Below are positions 35,148-44,900 of a DNA stretch of 64,000 nt, one piece after another. This DNA is from Microcoleus asticus IPMA8 (GTDB taxonomy: Bacteria > Cyanobacteriota > Cyanobacteriia > Cyanobacteriales > Microcoleaceae): NCBI RefSeq assembly GCF_013179805.1, contig NZ_SRRZ01000024.1, positions 1 to 64,000 on the forward strand, read 5' to 3'. The translations under genes were made by a program, and so were the position numbers. The notes beneath the pieces are model-generated. The model made no database searches. It was not told the origin of the DNA and was given only the letters and a program-made list of their open reading frames with translations. Numbering within the stretch: position 1 is the first letter of the stretch; every line of letters begins with the position of its first letter.

Positions 35148-35459
35148 CCGAGTTTGAATCGGATGCCTAAACCCTTGAGATGCTGGCGCTAGCAAAGCGA
35201 TTTGCCCGATTGCCTTCGCTTTGCTCGATCGCCGCACAGCCATTAAAGCATCTACACTGCGTCAGGACTTACGCATGGTCACTTGAGAATTAGCGACGAG
35301 GTAGAGATATAAGAATTTGGTGATGAGGAGAAAAATGCCTTGCTACAAAGCTTTCTGCGAATTTTGGTAAAAAAGTGTCTGCGTAAGTCCTCGATCGCTT
35401 TCGTATGTAAATTTCTGTAAAGTAATAGTAGATAATTTCAATTACACAAACTTCTACCG
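35148..35459. other. Intergenic stretch with a MITE-like element
   Basis: No gene is recognised. The stretch contains the inverted-repeat element described at 35264-35391; the remainder is spacer and the promoter of the next gene. Confidence 0.5.
35264..35391. mobile_element. MITE-like element with perfect 12-bp terminal inverted repeats
   Basis: AGGACTTACGCA at 35264-35275 is repeated in inverse orientation as TGCGTAAGTCCT at 35380-35391, enclosing 104 bases with no coding potential. One related half-site (TAGGACTTAC) is present at 2909-2919. No clear target duplication is visible. It is most likely a non-autonomous element mobilised by a transposase encoded elsewhere. Confidence 0.65.
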
Positions 35460-35993
35460 ATGGATACTGCTGTTCTTCCTTCAACATTTGTGCTAACGCT
35501 GCTGCTGGCGGTTGGCTTGTTTTTCTTCATCAAGGCCTCGGTCAAAGATAGAATCGAACAAGTCAAGCTTGCTTCCGAGAGCGCCCAAGAGTCACTGTTA
35601 ACCCAGCTACAAGAGTATTTTGCTTCTAGGGCTTACCGAGTTGCAGCCGTCGATGCCCCCAACTATAAAGTCACGTTTGAGGGTTTTGTCAGGCCGAGTT
35701 GGTTTCTAGCTATTTTTTTAACTCTGCTGAGTGCAGGCGGCGCTCTGTGCTTGGGACTGGTTTTGGGAATGCTAGTTCCCCAGCAGGGTCAAATTTTCCT
35801 AGCTTTGGTACTGCTGTCCCCGCTGGCGGGGGTATTTTACTGGAAAAAAGCTGGACGCTCTGAGCAAGTCTCGCTCAAACTCGAATCTGTTGCTGAGTCG
35901 GGAAGCCAAACCAAGAGCTTTGTTACTGTCAGAGCTCACCGCGATGAACTAGCAGCTATGCAAAAAGCTTTAGACTTGAAACCGCTCGATTAA
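35460..35993 (+). CDS. CCB1-like cytochrome b6f cofactor-assembly protein (DUF3529-type)
   Basis: The 177-residue membrane protein has an N-terminal helix (STFVLTLLLAVGLFFFIKAS), a soluble segment (RAYRVAAVDAPNYKVTFEGF) and two more helices (LAIFLTLLSAGGALCLGLVL and IFLALVLLSPLAGVFYW), followed by a soluble tail. Length and layout match the cyanobacterial counterpart of plant CCB1, which helps attach haem ci to cytochrome b6. The family identification is from memory; no cytochrome gene is nearby. Confidence 0.65.
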   Translation: MDTAVLPSTFVLTLLLAVGLFFFIKASVKDRIEQVKLASESAQESLLTQLQEYFASRAYRVAAVDAPNYKVTFEGFVRPSWFLAIFLTLLSAGGALCLGLVLGMLVPQQGQIFLALVLLSPLAGVFYWKKAGRSEQVSLKLESVAESGSQTKSFVTVRAHRDELAAMQKALDLKPLD

Positions 35994-36319
35994 AAGTTTG
36001 GCGCGGAACATTTTTTGATATGCTAGATGCCGTACTTAGACTTCGAGCTGAAAAACCGATTACTTAATAGCGGCTCTTTCGTTGGCTGTTTGTTCGATCG
36101 ACAAAACAGTCAAAAAAAAACCATTATCGTGAAAGTGCCAATTGTGGCGATCGCCCTCTGCAGCGATCGACCCTGTTGCGATGGATCCTTATACCCAAAT
36201 TCCTAAGGACTTTTCGCATAAATTTCAGTTGGCACTCTCCAGACAATGAGAACTCTCGCGCTTTTGTTAAAAGAGTTAGAAAAACATTGCTGTCAATGTT
36301 TTGAGCTAAACATTTCGAT
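35994..36319. other. Spacer between convergent genes
   Basis: About 330 bases without a recognisable gene. Short complementary segments AGTGCCAA (36132-36139) and TTGGCACT are 90 bases apart. No strong terminator hairpin was found. Confidence 0.4.
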
Positions 36320-36643
36320 CTAAGCGCGGCTGGCTGACACCACAGGAATTTTTTCTGTGGTAGCTTCCAACATCACCTTTAAGCTGGGGAACAAGAAATG
36401 ATTCTCTTCTACGTATTGGGCTCCAAATAAACCTTTTTCAGCCCAGAAGTATCTGTCAGTGGTATGCTCGTTACGCTTGACTAACAGCAAAGCTGGGGGA
36501 GCAATGCCTTCGGCATGGATGAACTTGCGAGCCGCTGTTACGGGTTTATCTTCGCCGCTCTCGATGCTATATTGAGGCACACACTCTAAAATTCTGCGTC
36601 CTTCTTGTCGGCGGCGACTCTTGCGTTTGCGTCTCCTGGCCAA
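36320..36643 (-). CDS. DUF3155 protein with TTG start
   Basis: The 107-residue protein starts with a very basic segment (ARRRKRKSRRRQEGRRILEC) and has the core KPVTAARKFIHAEGI, then HTTDRYFWAEKGLFGAQYVE and NHFLFPSLKVML. This is the cyanobacterial DUF3155 family of unknown function. The start codon is TTG (36643-36641), supported by a strong ribosome site GAGGAGGT at 36651-36658 and by the absence of a better start. The basic N-terminus suggests nucleic-acid binding, but that is inference. Confidence 0.8.
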   Translation of the reverse strand: MARRRKRKSRRRQEGRRILECVPQYSIESGEDKPVTAARKFIHAEGIAPPALLLVKRNEHTTDRYFWAEKGLFGAQYVEENHFLFPSLKVMLEATTEKIPVVSASRA

Positions 36644-37032
36644 TTTCTTTACCTCCTCTGTGAGCAGACAGTATGAGCAGACAGGTTGTAATGATAGCTA
36701 CCAAATCCGAGGTCAGTATATCCGTTCTCGCTCAAAACTTCAACTGTTTTTAATATATCGACATAATCTTAACATTCGTGCCGATCGACAAAAGTGTAGC
36801 GGTTGTGGTATTGTGGGCCGCAAGTTCCGGCAAAAGCAAAGCTTTGGGAATTGTGGAAGCCCGCCGGACGGGGATGCGGGGCAATTTTGGTTCATGAAAG
36901 CCCAAGGCCTTCCACATAGCTGCCTTATATCAAAGCAAAGACACCTGAAATTTAGAAGTCTCCGATCAGTAATCGGCAGCCGATCATTTGTAATTTACTG
37001 AGAATTCCGTTAGATATCTTAATGTGGCGCTC
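36644..37032. other. Intergenic region between divergent genes
   Basis: The region holds the ribosome site and promoter of the DUF3155 gene on one side and the promoter of the kinase gene on the other. A plus-strand frame (36621-37001) crosses it but has no protein-like features. Confidence 0.4.
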
Positions 37033-38427
37033 ATGTTAATGCCAGCCAGTTCAGAATTTGTCAAGCTTTGCCGATCGCAGGTGGCGATCGCCGTCAGTTT
37101 GGGCGCGACATTCAGCGCGGTATACCTGACACAAGAGCTGGTAGAAGGCAGTGAGGCAAAGTTGGTGCCGATCGCGTTTTACCCAGAAACCTCAGTTGAA
37201 TCGGAAGAAAATCAGGGATTGAGGCTGCAATCTTCCGAAACTTCGACAGTGAAACCCGTGCCGCGGCTGCTGGCGCCGCCAGTTTTTCCTGTGGAAAAAT
37301 CAACGGTGGGGGCGATCGCACCAGAACCGCTTCCGGGTAATGAGCGCAGTTCCCATCAGTGCCAAGGCCCGGAGAATTTGTGGCAGCAGCGGATGCAAAT
37401 AGTGACACCTCTGATACACGAGGGAACTGTAATGGGACTCCTGGTGTGCGGTCGGCAAGACAGGCCTTGGAACGAGCGAGAGGAGGCTCAGATGCAACAA
37501 ATTTCCCGCACCTTAGCCCTAGCCTGCATTTTAGACCAGCGATCGCAGTGGATGCAGCAGGAATTGGGTTCGGCTCGGCAAATTCAAGCTCAGGTTTACG
37601 ACACGATGCACAATTTACTGCACCAGTTCAAAAGTCCGCTGACAGCGTTGCGAACTTTTGGCAAGCTGTTAGCGCGGCGGCTGGTACCGGAAGACAAAAA
37701 CCGCAATGTGGCTTTTAGTATTGTCCGAGAGAGCGAGCGCCTACAAGAGTTGCTGGGCCAGTTCGATCGAACCGTTGACACGGGCGAAGCACATCTAAAA
37801 CTGCCATCGGGCACTTTAGAAAAAGCAATGTCCAATGTCGAATCAATCCGGCATTCTCCTTTGTCGCTGTCACCTGCTGTCAATTTGCAGGAATCCTGTT
37901 TTGTGGCAGAAGTCTTAAAACCGCTGTTAATTTCCGCCGAGGCGATCGCATCTGAAAGGCATCTGAAATTGCTAGCCGACATTCCGGCGGATTTGCCACC
38001 AGTCTCAGCGAACGATCGAGCTTTGCGCGAAGTTTTGAGCAATTTAATTGACAATGCTTTGAAATATACCCCGGTCGGCTGCCAAATTTATATTAAAGTA
38101 AGGTACACAGCAGCGGAGGGCGATCGGGCAGGATACAGCCAATTGCCTGCGATAGCAGTTGCAGTCAGCGACACAGGTTCTGGCATTCCTCCCCAGGATT
38201 TAGAACATTTATTTGAGCGGCACTACCGAGGAGAAAAAGCGCAGACTGAAATTCCCGGCACAGGATTAGGTTTGGCGATCGCCCGCGATTTAGTCCGCCA
38301 AATGCAAGGAGAAATAGAAGTATTTTCCCCAGTCAATCCTGAATGGCTGCCATCTGCGGCAGCTCCTTTATTATATCCAACAGATCGCGGCACTACATTT
38401 GTGGTTTGGCTGCCGGTGAATAAGTAA
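37033..38427 (+). CDS. Soluble GAF-type sensor histidine kinase, Hik2/CSK-like
   Basis: The 464-residue protein opens with MLMPASSEFVKLCRSQ, a GAF-like region interrupted by a variable linker, then WQQRMQIVTPLIHEGTVMGL. The H-box is LLHQFKSPLTALRTFGKLL with His197, and the ATPase domain has LIDNALKYTP, DTGSGIP and GTGLGLAIA. The start motif and domain order resemble the cyanobacterial Hik2 / plant chloroplast sensor kinase family, which responds to redox and salt; this match is from memory. The start is at 37033, since the GTG at 37024 is less likely. The next gene starts 29 bases downstream and is probably cotranscribed. Confidence 0.8.
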   Translation: MLMPASSEFVKLCRSQVAIAVSLGATFSAVYLTQELVEGSEAKLVPIAFYPETSVESEENQGLRLQSSETSTVKPVPRLLAPPVFPVEKSTVGAIAPEPLPGNERSSHQCQGPENLWQQRMQIVTPLIHEGTVMGLLVCGRQDRPWNEREEAQMQQISRTLALACILDQRSQWMQQELGSARQIQAQVYDTMHNLLHQFKSPLTALRTFGKLLARRLVPEDKNRNVAFSIVRESERLQELLGQFDRTVDTGEAHLKLPSGTLEKAMSNVESIRHSPLSLSPAVNLQESCFVAEVLKPLLISAEAIASERHLKLLADIPADLPPVSANDRALREVLSNLIDNALKYTPVGCQIYIKVRYTAAEGDRAGYSQLPAIAVAVSDTGSGIPPQDLEHLFERHYRGEKAQTEIPGTGLGLAIARDLVRQMQGEIEVFSPVNPEWLPSAAAPLLYPTDRGTTFVVWLPVNK

Positions 38428-38456
38428 CGAACCCCCATTGCTTGGAGATATTATTT

Positions 38457-39149
38457 ATGAAGCATCTGCCTTTATTCAATCAAATTCCCAGCTTGTCAAA
38501 TTCTTTAAAAGCTTTCCAAAAACACTTTTTTAGCGTACCCTTCTTAGTTGCTTTAAACACTCTGACTGTCCTGATTTTGGGCGGGCTGAGCGTATACGCC
38601 AAACTCAACAACCAGGGAGACGGAGTTGAACGCCTGTTTAGCGATCCTTTTAATTTCTGGTTCCCTTACGAAGGCATTCTAACCGGAGTTTCCGAAGTCC
38701 TCGCGTGCATACCAGTAGCAATTTGTGCATTTACTTTCGGAGTGTTGCGCCAGAAAAATCCGCGCAGTCGAGCGGCGATATTCTTATTTTTTAGTGCTTT
38801 ACTGCTGGGAGTCTTTTACGTGGATGACAGGTTTCGGATGACTTTGATTCTTTCTGAGTTTGGAATCTCTAAAAAATTAATTTATTTATGTTATGGTAGT
38901 GCTGTTTTCCTTTACGGAGCTAAGTTTTGGCGATACATCAAAACCACTCCTTACCTGCCATTAGTCGCAGCATTTCTATTGTTTGCTATCTCCAGGTTTG
39001 AGGATATTTTAAAGTTGCCAAACCAAGGAGTACACGCGATGTTAGAAGATGGCACTAAATTATTAGCTCTTGTGAATTTAGCCCTGTATTTTTGGCACGT
39101 ATGTCATCAAGAAGTTTGGCGACATTTGCAGCAGAGGGAAGAGCGTTGA
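38457..39149 (+). CDS. Polytopic membrane protein, unknown family
   Basis: The 230-residue protein has about six membrane helices, for example VALNTLTVLILGGLSVYA, then SEVLACIPVAICAFTFGVL, AAIFLFFSALLLGVFYV, LIYLCYGSAVFLYG, YLPLVAAFLLFAISRF and LLALVNLALYFWHVC. Short acidic and aromatic loops lie between. I do not recognise the family. The ATG at 38457 has a GGAG ribosome site ten bases upstream (38444-38447); the TTG at 38442 is less likely. It follows the Hik2-like kinase by 29 bases, so it may be its membrane partner or simply share the transcript. Confidence 0.75.
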   Translation: MKHLPLFNQIPSLSNSLKAFQKHFFSVPFLVALNTLTVLILGGLSVYAKLNNQGDGVERLFSDPFNFWFPYEGILTGVSEVLACIPVAICAFTFGVLRQKNPRSRAAIFLFFSALLLGVFYVDDRFRMTLILSEFGISKKLIYLCYGSAVFLYGAKFWRYIKTTPYLPLVAAFLLFAISRFEDILKLPNQGVHAMLEDGTKLLALVNLALYFWHVCHQEVWRHLQQREER

Positions 39150-39275
39150 GCGCGTCGATGATATTACAACAAAAAAAGGCGTTGGTGAATTAGGGTACCA
39201 CTAAGCAATGTCGGCGACCGCATCGAACCCAAATAGTTTCTTTAATTTTGATATGGAATTGGAATATCTGCAAAT

Positions 39276-39941
39276 TTAAGATAGTGAATTAATAATCGAA
39301 GGGAATGTCTGAGCAACTTGCTGCGTGATGCCAGAATAACAAAAAGTTTTTCGTTTCAAACAAGGTAAATAATATCTTAATCTTGTATTTTCGCCCTCAA
39401 CTCTTGTCCTATAGGTTTTGCGGTGGGATTTGAGCTTCATCGGCAATAAAACTAGGATAAACTTTCCAGGCATCGGTCACAAGAAAAGAGCATTTCTATT
39501 TATTAACAATAGTACCAATTGGTTCAAAGTTTAGCCACTATGAGCGCCTAATACCTATCCTAAAATACCTGGTTGAAAGTGGTCTACTACTGTTCATAAC
39601 CAGATAAAACATTTTTTAGCCGACAAATGTTTATCATTCATTCCATTCACCTACTTGTGGATTTGTCTCTGTGTGCTAAAAATATGGGAAGAGTTTTCCT
39701 ACTTGTTTGAGCCAATTAATTATTGTTGTATGAGGCACCTTTTTGACTCTCTCAATTGCTTAATAATCCCTACCATTGGTCTACATTTGAGACATTAACA
39801 TTTAACATTTTCAGAGTAACCTTTATGAGGTTGAGAGCAATCTATAAATTGTCTGCCACAACCGACACAAATATAATTTTGTTTACCTTTTTTATGACCA
39901 TTTTTATTAACATGAGTTGACTGATATTCAGGATATTGCAT
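39276..39941 (-). pseudogene. IS1-family transposase relic
   Basis: The N-terminal zinc-ribbon part is readable from MQYPEYQSTHVNKNGHKKGK (39941) to CVGCGRQFIDCSQPHKGY. After several frame changes the DDE part appears as VTDAWKVYPSFIADEAQ and the C-terminal block TRVEGENTRLRYYLPCLKRK, down to about 39290. The order and motifs match IS1-family transposase, broken by stops and shifts. No intact terminal repeats were found. Confidence 0.8.
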
Positions 39942-40000
39942 AAGCTCTACGTTTTGTGAAGTGTTATTTTGTGGCGATCGCACTATAACTTTATCATACG

Positions 40001-40087
40001 CTAATTCAGCAACGCCCTAATTGATGTATCATCGGGTTCATAGGCTTTAACTATTTTTTTACGAAACTCGATCGAATAAAGTTTCAT
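40001..40087 (-). pseudogene. IS630-family transposase, N-terminal remnant
   Basis: The frame MKLYSIEFRKKIVKAYEPDD, followed by TSIRALLN and a stop, matches the first 25 residues of IS630-type transposases (helix-turn-helix start). Nothing further of the gene is present; the sequence runs into the IS1 relic. Confidence 0.7.
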
Positions 40088-40127
40088 TTTTTCCGCTGAT
40101 CTACTGAATGCAGTGTGCTATTTATAC

Positions 40128-40211
40128 ATGGAATCTGCTGTATTTTACGGCACAGTTGGTAATGCCTCGGAAGAGATTGTTAAAAAATATATTGAAAACC
40201 AACACAATTAA
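40128..40211 (+). pseudogene. IS200/IS605-type transposase, C-terminal remnant
   Basis: A 27-codon frame reads MESAVFYGTVGNASEEIVKK then YIENQ and ends at TAA (40209-40211). This resembles the last residues of IS200/IS605 TnpA transposases (the GxVGN...YIE block). The rest of the gene is missing. The flanking sequence to 40380 contains only a small hairpin (CCCCTAAAGGGG near 40251). Confidence 0.6.
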
Positions 40212-40380
40212 GTTAGAAGAATGTGGCTAAAGCCGCAGCGCCTATCCCAACCCCTAAAGGGGTGGTGGGCGTGCTGCGCGAAAAAAGTCTGTCAGAATTC
40301 AGATTAATTAGCAATTAGCAATTACCCTGTTTTCATGCAACGGAAAAGCGCTATACGATCAATTCAACCAGATGAGTTCT

Positions 40381-41919
40381 CTAAGGCATAACTACGGCGA
40401 CATTGGTTGCTATACAGATAGTAGGCATCTCAATAATAAACTGCGTTCCGTGCTCAGGCGTAGAAAAACACTGCAATTGACCGCAGTGTTTTTCTAGCAG
40501 AATTTTTTTGCTGATTGACAATCCCATCCCTGTACCTTTTCCGATTGGCTTAGTAGTAAAAAAGGGAGTGAAAAGTTTTAAACGAACTTTCTCAGTCATG
40601 CCAACACCATTATCAGCAATTGTTACCCGAATGCCTGAACCAGAGTTAATGTTGTCCCCATCATGCGAATTGCCCGGTACAACTTCAGTACGAATCAAAA
40701 TTTCGGGATGGAAAACTGCACCATCTTCTCTACTTACCCGCTCTTCTAAAGCATCTATAGCATTCGCTAAAAGGTTCATAAACACCTGATTGAGCTGACC
40801 TGCATAACACTTCACAAGCGGCAATGGACCATAGTCTTTAACGACATCAATAGCAGGGCGATCTGACCTAGCTTTTAGTCGGTGCTGTAAGATCATCAAA
40901 CTGCTATTAATCCCTTCGTGGATATCTACTGACTTGATTTCAGTTTCATCCACCCGCGAGAAATTGCGTAGAGACTGCACAATCATACGAATGCGGTCAA
41001 TGCCTAACTGCATGGAAGAAAGCAATTTTGGCAAATCGTCCATGATAAATGACAACTCTCCATCTTCTATTGCCTGGAGAATTTCTGCTTCTGGTTGTGG
41101 GTAATGCTGTTGGTAGAGATTCAACACATAGATGAGTTCTTTAATATAATCTTTAGCATAGGAGATATTGCCGTAAATAAAGTTAACCGGATTGTTAATT
41201 TCATGAGCTACACCTGCGACTAATTGACCGAGACTAGACATTTTTTCACTTTGAACTAGCTGGAGTTGTGTTTCTTGCAGCTCTTTGACAAAATGCTCTA
41301 AGGCAAGAGCTTTTTGGTGTTCTTTTTCTTCACTGATACGAAGTGCTTGTTCTACTTGTTCGCGCCGCTCTATTTCTGACTGCAATTTCTGACCCAGACA
41401 AAAACTTCTCAAAGCTGTTAGCACTGTAGTATATAGCTTTGAACTCGTTAATTCAGTTTTAGTTTTATAGTCATTAATATCGTAATTGATAATAATACTT
41501 TTTTCTGGTACTTGACCGGGTTGACCCGTGCGTAAAATAATTCGCACTAACTGATTGCCTAACACTTCGCGGACATATTTCACAAACTCCAAGCCAGCAT
41601 CATCCGTTTCCATGATTACATCAAGCAGGATGATAGCGACATCAGAATGTTCTTGGATTAACTGTTTAGCTTCCTTAGCGGAATAAGCACTAAAAATTTT
41701 TAAAGGTTTATTTTCATAAACAAACTTTCTTAAGGCAATATCAGTAGCTGTGTGAACTTGAGCCTCATCATCGACAATCAAAATTTTCCAGCTTTCAGTC
41801 TGGGACTCTTCAGATACTTCATCGGCAAAAAATAACTCCTCATCTGAGTTAACTTCTTCCGCAAATAAGACTTCTTCAGATGACTTTTCACTTACAAAGC
41901 CGTAAATATTCTTGTCCAT
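40381..41919 (-). CDS. Receiver-histidine kinase (REC-HisKA-HATPase) protein
   Basis: The 512-residue protein has an acidic N-terminus (SEKSSEEVLFAEEVNSDEEL), a receiver domain at about 45-175 (ILIVDDEAQ, IILLDVIMETD, RIILRTGQPGQ and NDYKTKTELT, a subtype with a long alpha5 region), a coiled coil, an H-box MSSLGQLVAGVAHEINNPVN and an ATPase domain (NLLANAIDALEER, DNGVGMT, GKGTGMGLSI). It starts 44 bases downstream of the giant kinase gene 41963-47302, so the two are probably cotranscribed and may form a relay. A remnant of the same N-terminus follows the second giant kinase copy (47590-47679). Confidence 0.9.
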   Translation of the reverse strand: MDKNIYGFVSEKSSEEVLFAEEVNSDEELFFADEVSEESQTESWKILIVDDEAQVHTATDIALRKFVYENKPLKIFSAYSAKEAKQLIQEHSDVAIILLDVIMETDDAGLEFVKYVREVLGNQLVRIILRTGQPGQVPEKSIIINYDINDYKTKTELTSSKLYTTVLTALRSFCLGQKLQSEIERREQVEQALRISEEKEHQKALALEHFVKELQETQLQLVQSEKMSSLGQLVAGVAHEINNPVNFIYGNISYAKDYIKELIYVLNLYQQHYPQPEAEILQAIEDGELSFIMDDLPKLLSSMQLGIDRIRMIVQSLRNFSRVDETEIKSVDIHEGINSSLMILQHRLKARSDRPAIDVVKDYGPLPLVKCYAGQLNQVFMNLLANAIDALEERVSREDGAVFHPEILIRTEVVPGNSHDGDNINSGSGIRVTIADNGVGMTEKVRLKLFTPFFTTKPIGKGTGMGLSISKKILLEKHCGQLQCFSTPEHGTQFIIEMPTICIATNVAVVMP

Positions 41920-41962
41920 TGCTGCTCACCTTTCTGCGTTACTGATGTTTAGATTTAGGAAA

Positions 41963-44900
41963 CTAGGGTTTTGAATCAATTTGGACGGGTAGCTTAATAA
42001 TAAATTTTGTGCCTACTCCGACCTCACTTTTACATTCTATTTCACCCAGAAGTTTTTGGGTAACTAAATTGTAGACAATATGCAATCCCAACCCGCTACC
42101 ACCCTGACCGCGTTTGGTAGTAAAGAAGGGCTCGAAAATTTTACTCAAATTTTCTGGGGGAATTCCTTGACCATCATCGGAATATTCAAATCTAAGCCGA
42201 TCGCCCTCTTGCTGCCAATCAAAAGCCAGCTTTCCAGTAACGCCCGGTTCGTAAGCGTGAATCAGAGAGTTCATCAGCAAATTTGTGACAACTTGTGATA
42301 ATGCACCTGGATAAGAATCTAGGGCAATTTTGGTGTCTCCCTTAATTTCGATCGAATGTTTGCTATTTCTCAATTTGGGTTTTAATTGGATTAAAATTTC
42401 ATCGAGATAATCTCTTACCAAGAAAGTTCGTCGTTCTTCGCTCGATCGATCGACTGCCACTTCTTTAAAGCTCTGAATCAATGCCGCAGCCTGATTTAGA
42501 TTAGTTAAAAGGGCGTTACTGCTTTGGGTGGCTATATCCAAAAATTCTTCTAGCTCGGAGCGCTTCATTTTGCCACTGTTATAAGTAGAAGCAAATTCTG
42601 TGGTGTGTTCTGCCAAAGCTGAGGCAACGGTGACACCAACGCCGATGGGAGTATTAATTTCGTGGGCTACCCCAGCAACTAATCCTCCCAGCGAGGCCAT
42701 TTTTTCAGATTCCACTAGCTTACTTTGAGTCGCTTTTAAAGCATCCAGCGTGTTGGATAATTCGTGGGTGCGATCGCTCACTAATTGCTCTAAGTTTTGA
42801 TTGAACTCCTGCAAGTTATTGTAGAGTTGGGCATTTTCAATGGAAATGGCTATTTGGGCCGATAACAATTTTAACAGTTCTAGTCTATCTGTAGTAAAAG
42901 CTCCTTCTGTCAAGTTATTTTCTAGGTAAAGAATGCCTGTCAGTTTGCCTTGGTGCAGCAGAGGAGTGCAGAGAATCGATTTCGGTTGAGTGGCTGCAAT
43001 ATAAGGATCGCGGGTAAATTGTCCCTCTTGGGTGGCGTTATTTAATACCACGTTTTCCTGGGTGCGGATGACGTAGTGGGCGATCGCACTTGCCAGTTTT
43101 GGCGTTTCCTCAGAAGCTGCTTCTACATTCAGGGGAAGCGATCGCAGCACGCTAACTTCATCCTCCTTCACCGAACCTTCTGCCTCGATCGCCCAGTTTC
43201 CCGCTTTTTCTAAAATTAAAAAGCCTTTTTGGGCGCCTGCATTTTCGATCGCAATCTTCATCAATCTTTCTAGCAACTTACTCAAAACGATTTCACCTGA
43301 AATTGCTTGAGAAGCTTTCATTACTGTGGCTAAATCTAGTGTATCTCCCAAATTAGTGCTAGTGGTAGTAGGCGTGGTAGTTTTTCGGTTAACTTTTGTT
43401 TGAGTTGTTGTCTTGGCTGATGTTCTAGCTAGTAATTGGGGGTATTTCTTTTCTAAATCTTCAACTTTAGCTATAGCGCCCCAGACCTGGTAGCTGTAAT
43501 GAGCGTTTTGCATATAAACTTGGGCGATCGTTTCTTTACCCCATGAGAGGTAGAATTTAGCGGCGAGTTCGTGAGCAAGTGCTTCCTCGTTGATGTACTC
43601 GTTTTCTTTTGCAAGGGCAATAGCCTTGTCGTACATCTCAATCGCTTCTATTTTTTCGTCTAAAACGCGATGCCGTTCTGCCTCTACTAGATATAATTTA
43701 TGCAGATGATTCATAGGAGCATGATGCGCCCATTTCTGCATTTTTTCTTGATTGGCTTGTACTCTGTCAAGAATGCCTTGGTGTTCTGACGGTGGAGTAT
43801 CAGAATACACCGCCAACCGCACCAGAGAATCGTAAAAATGGAAGAGAGGAACAAGAGGCAATCCTACCACTACGTCTAAATACTTCTCTGCTATGGCAGT
43901 ATTTTTAATCGCTTCTGAGTAATTTTCAAACCAGTAACTAAGTAAAAGTTTGTTCCAATATATATAGGCAACTCCCGTTTTGTCGTTGGCTTGCTGGTAC
44001 AATGGCAACCTGATCAGCTCATTGCAGACTTCACCCTTTAGAAAACAGGGATTTTCACTTTTTCCGAGCAAATTTAAGGTAGCCTGCCAATAGATTTCTA
44101 TATAATTAAGCGCTACTTTTTGCTTAATTTTATGAATAGCATCTCTGTTGATTGCCATCTCTCTTTCCAGGGTAGTCAGTTCTTTGCCGCTCAAGTAAGC
44201 GCAATAGGAATACAAGAGTAGATTATTGGCAGCCCATTCTAAATCTCCCGTCTCCATGCCGCTAGCGTAAGCTGACACGACAGGTTCTAAGGTTTCTCTA
44301 AGATGCTCTTTCCAAGGTCGGATGAATATATTTACTATGCCAACTGTCTTAGCTTGGATTTCTTTAGCATTTAACTTGGACACTAGACTTAAAGCCAATT
44401 GACCGAACTGATAACCAGAATCAATATCTCCAACAATGCCACAAAGAAAAAAACCATAATTGGCATAAGCAAAGGCCGACACGGAAGCATTACCATATTG
44501 AACGGATAAATTTACTTGTTTGCACACCGTCAAAAGCAATAGTTCGGGCGCAGCAACGTATGCAGCAGCAAAGATACTTGACATAAGTCTCATGGCTGCT
44601 AATTTATAGGGCTCGATCATTTGAGGCAGGTCAACTAAATCCTCAATTCGCTTCCCGTTCAAAATTGCCGCTGTTTCTCCTAGTGCTTGCCCAATATCTG
44701 ACGGGTTCGCTTTAGAAGGAAATTCTACTCCCAACAGCTTTAAGACTTGTAGCGCCGTATTAACTGCTTCTAGTAACTTGTTCTGAGCTATATAAGCTTG
44801 AATTTGGACTTCGTACACTTTTATTTTGTCCAGCAGCGTTTTGGCGAAGTTTTGGACTATCTCAACAACTCTCTGCATTCCTTCAAAATCACCTCTCAAA

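Noticed and set aside
36621..37001. 126-codon plus-strand frame
   Set aside because: It overlaps the supported start of the DUF3155 gene and the promoter region of the kinase, and has no domain.
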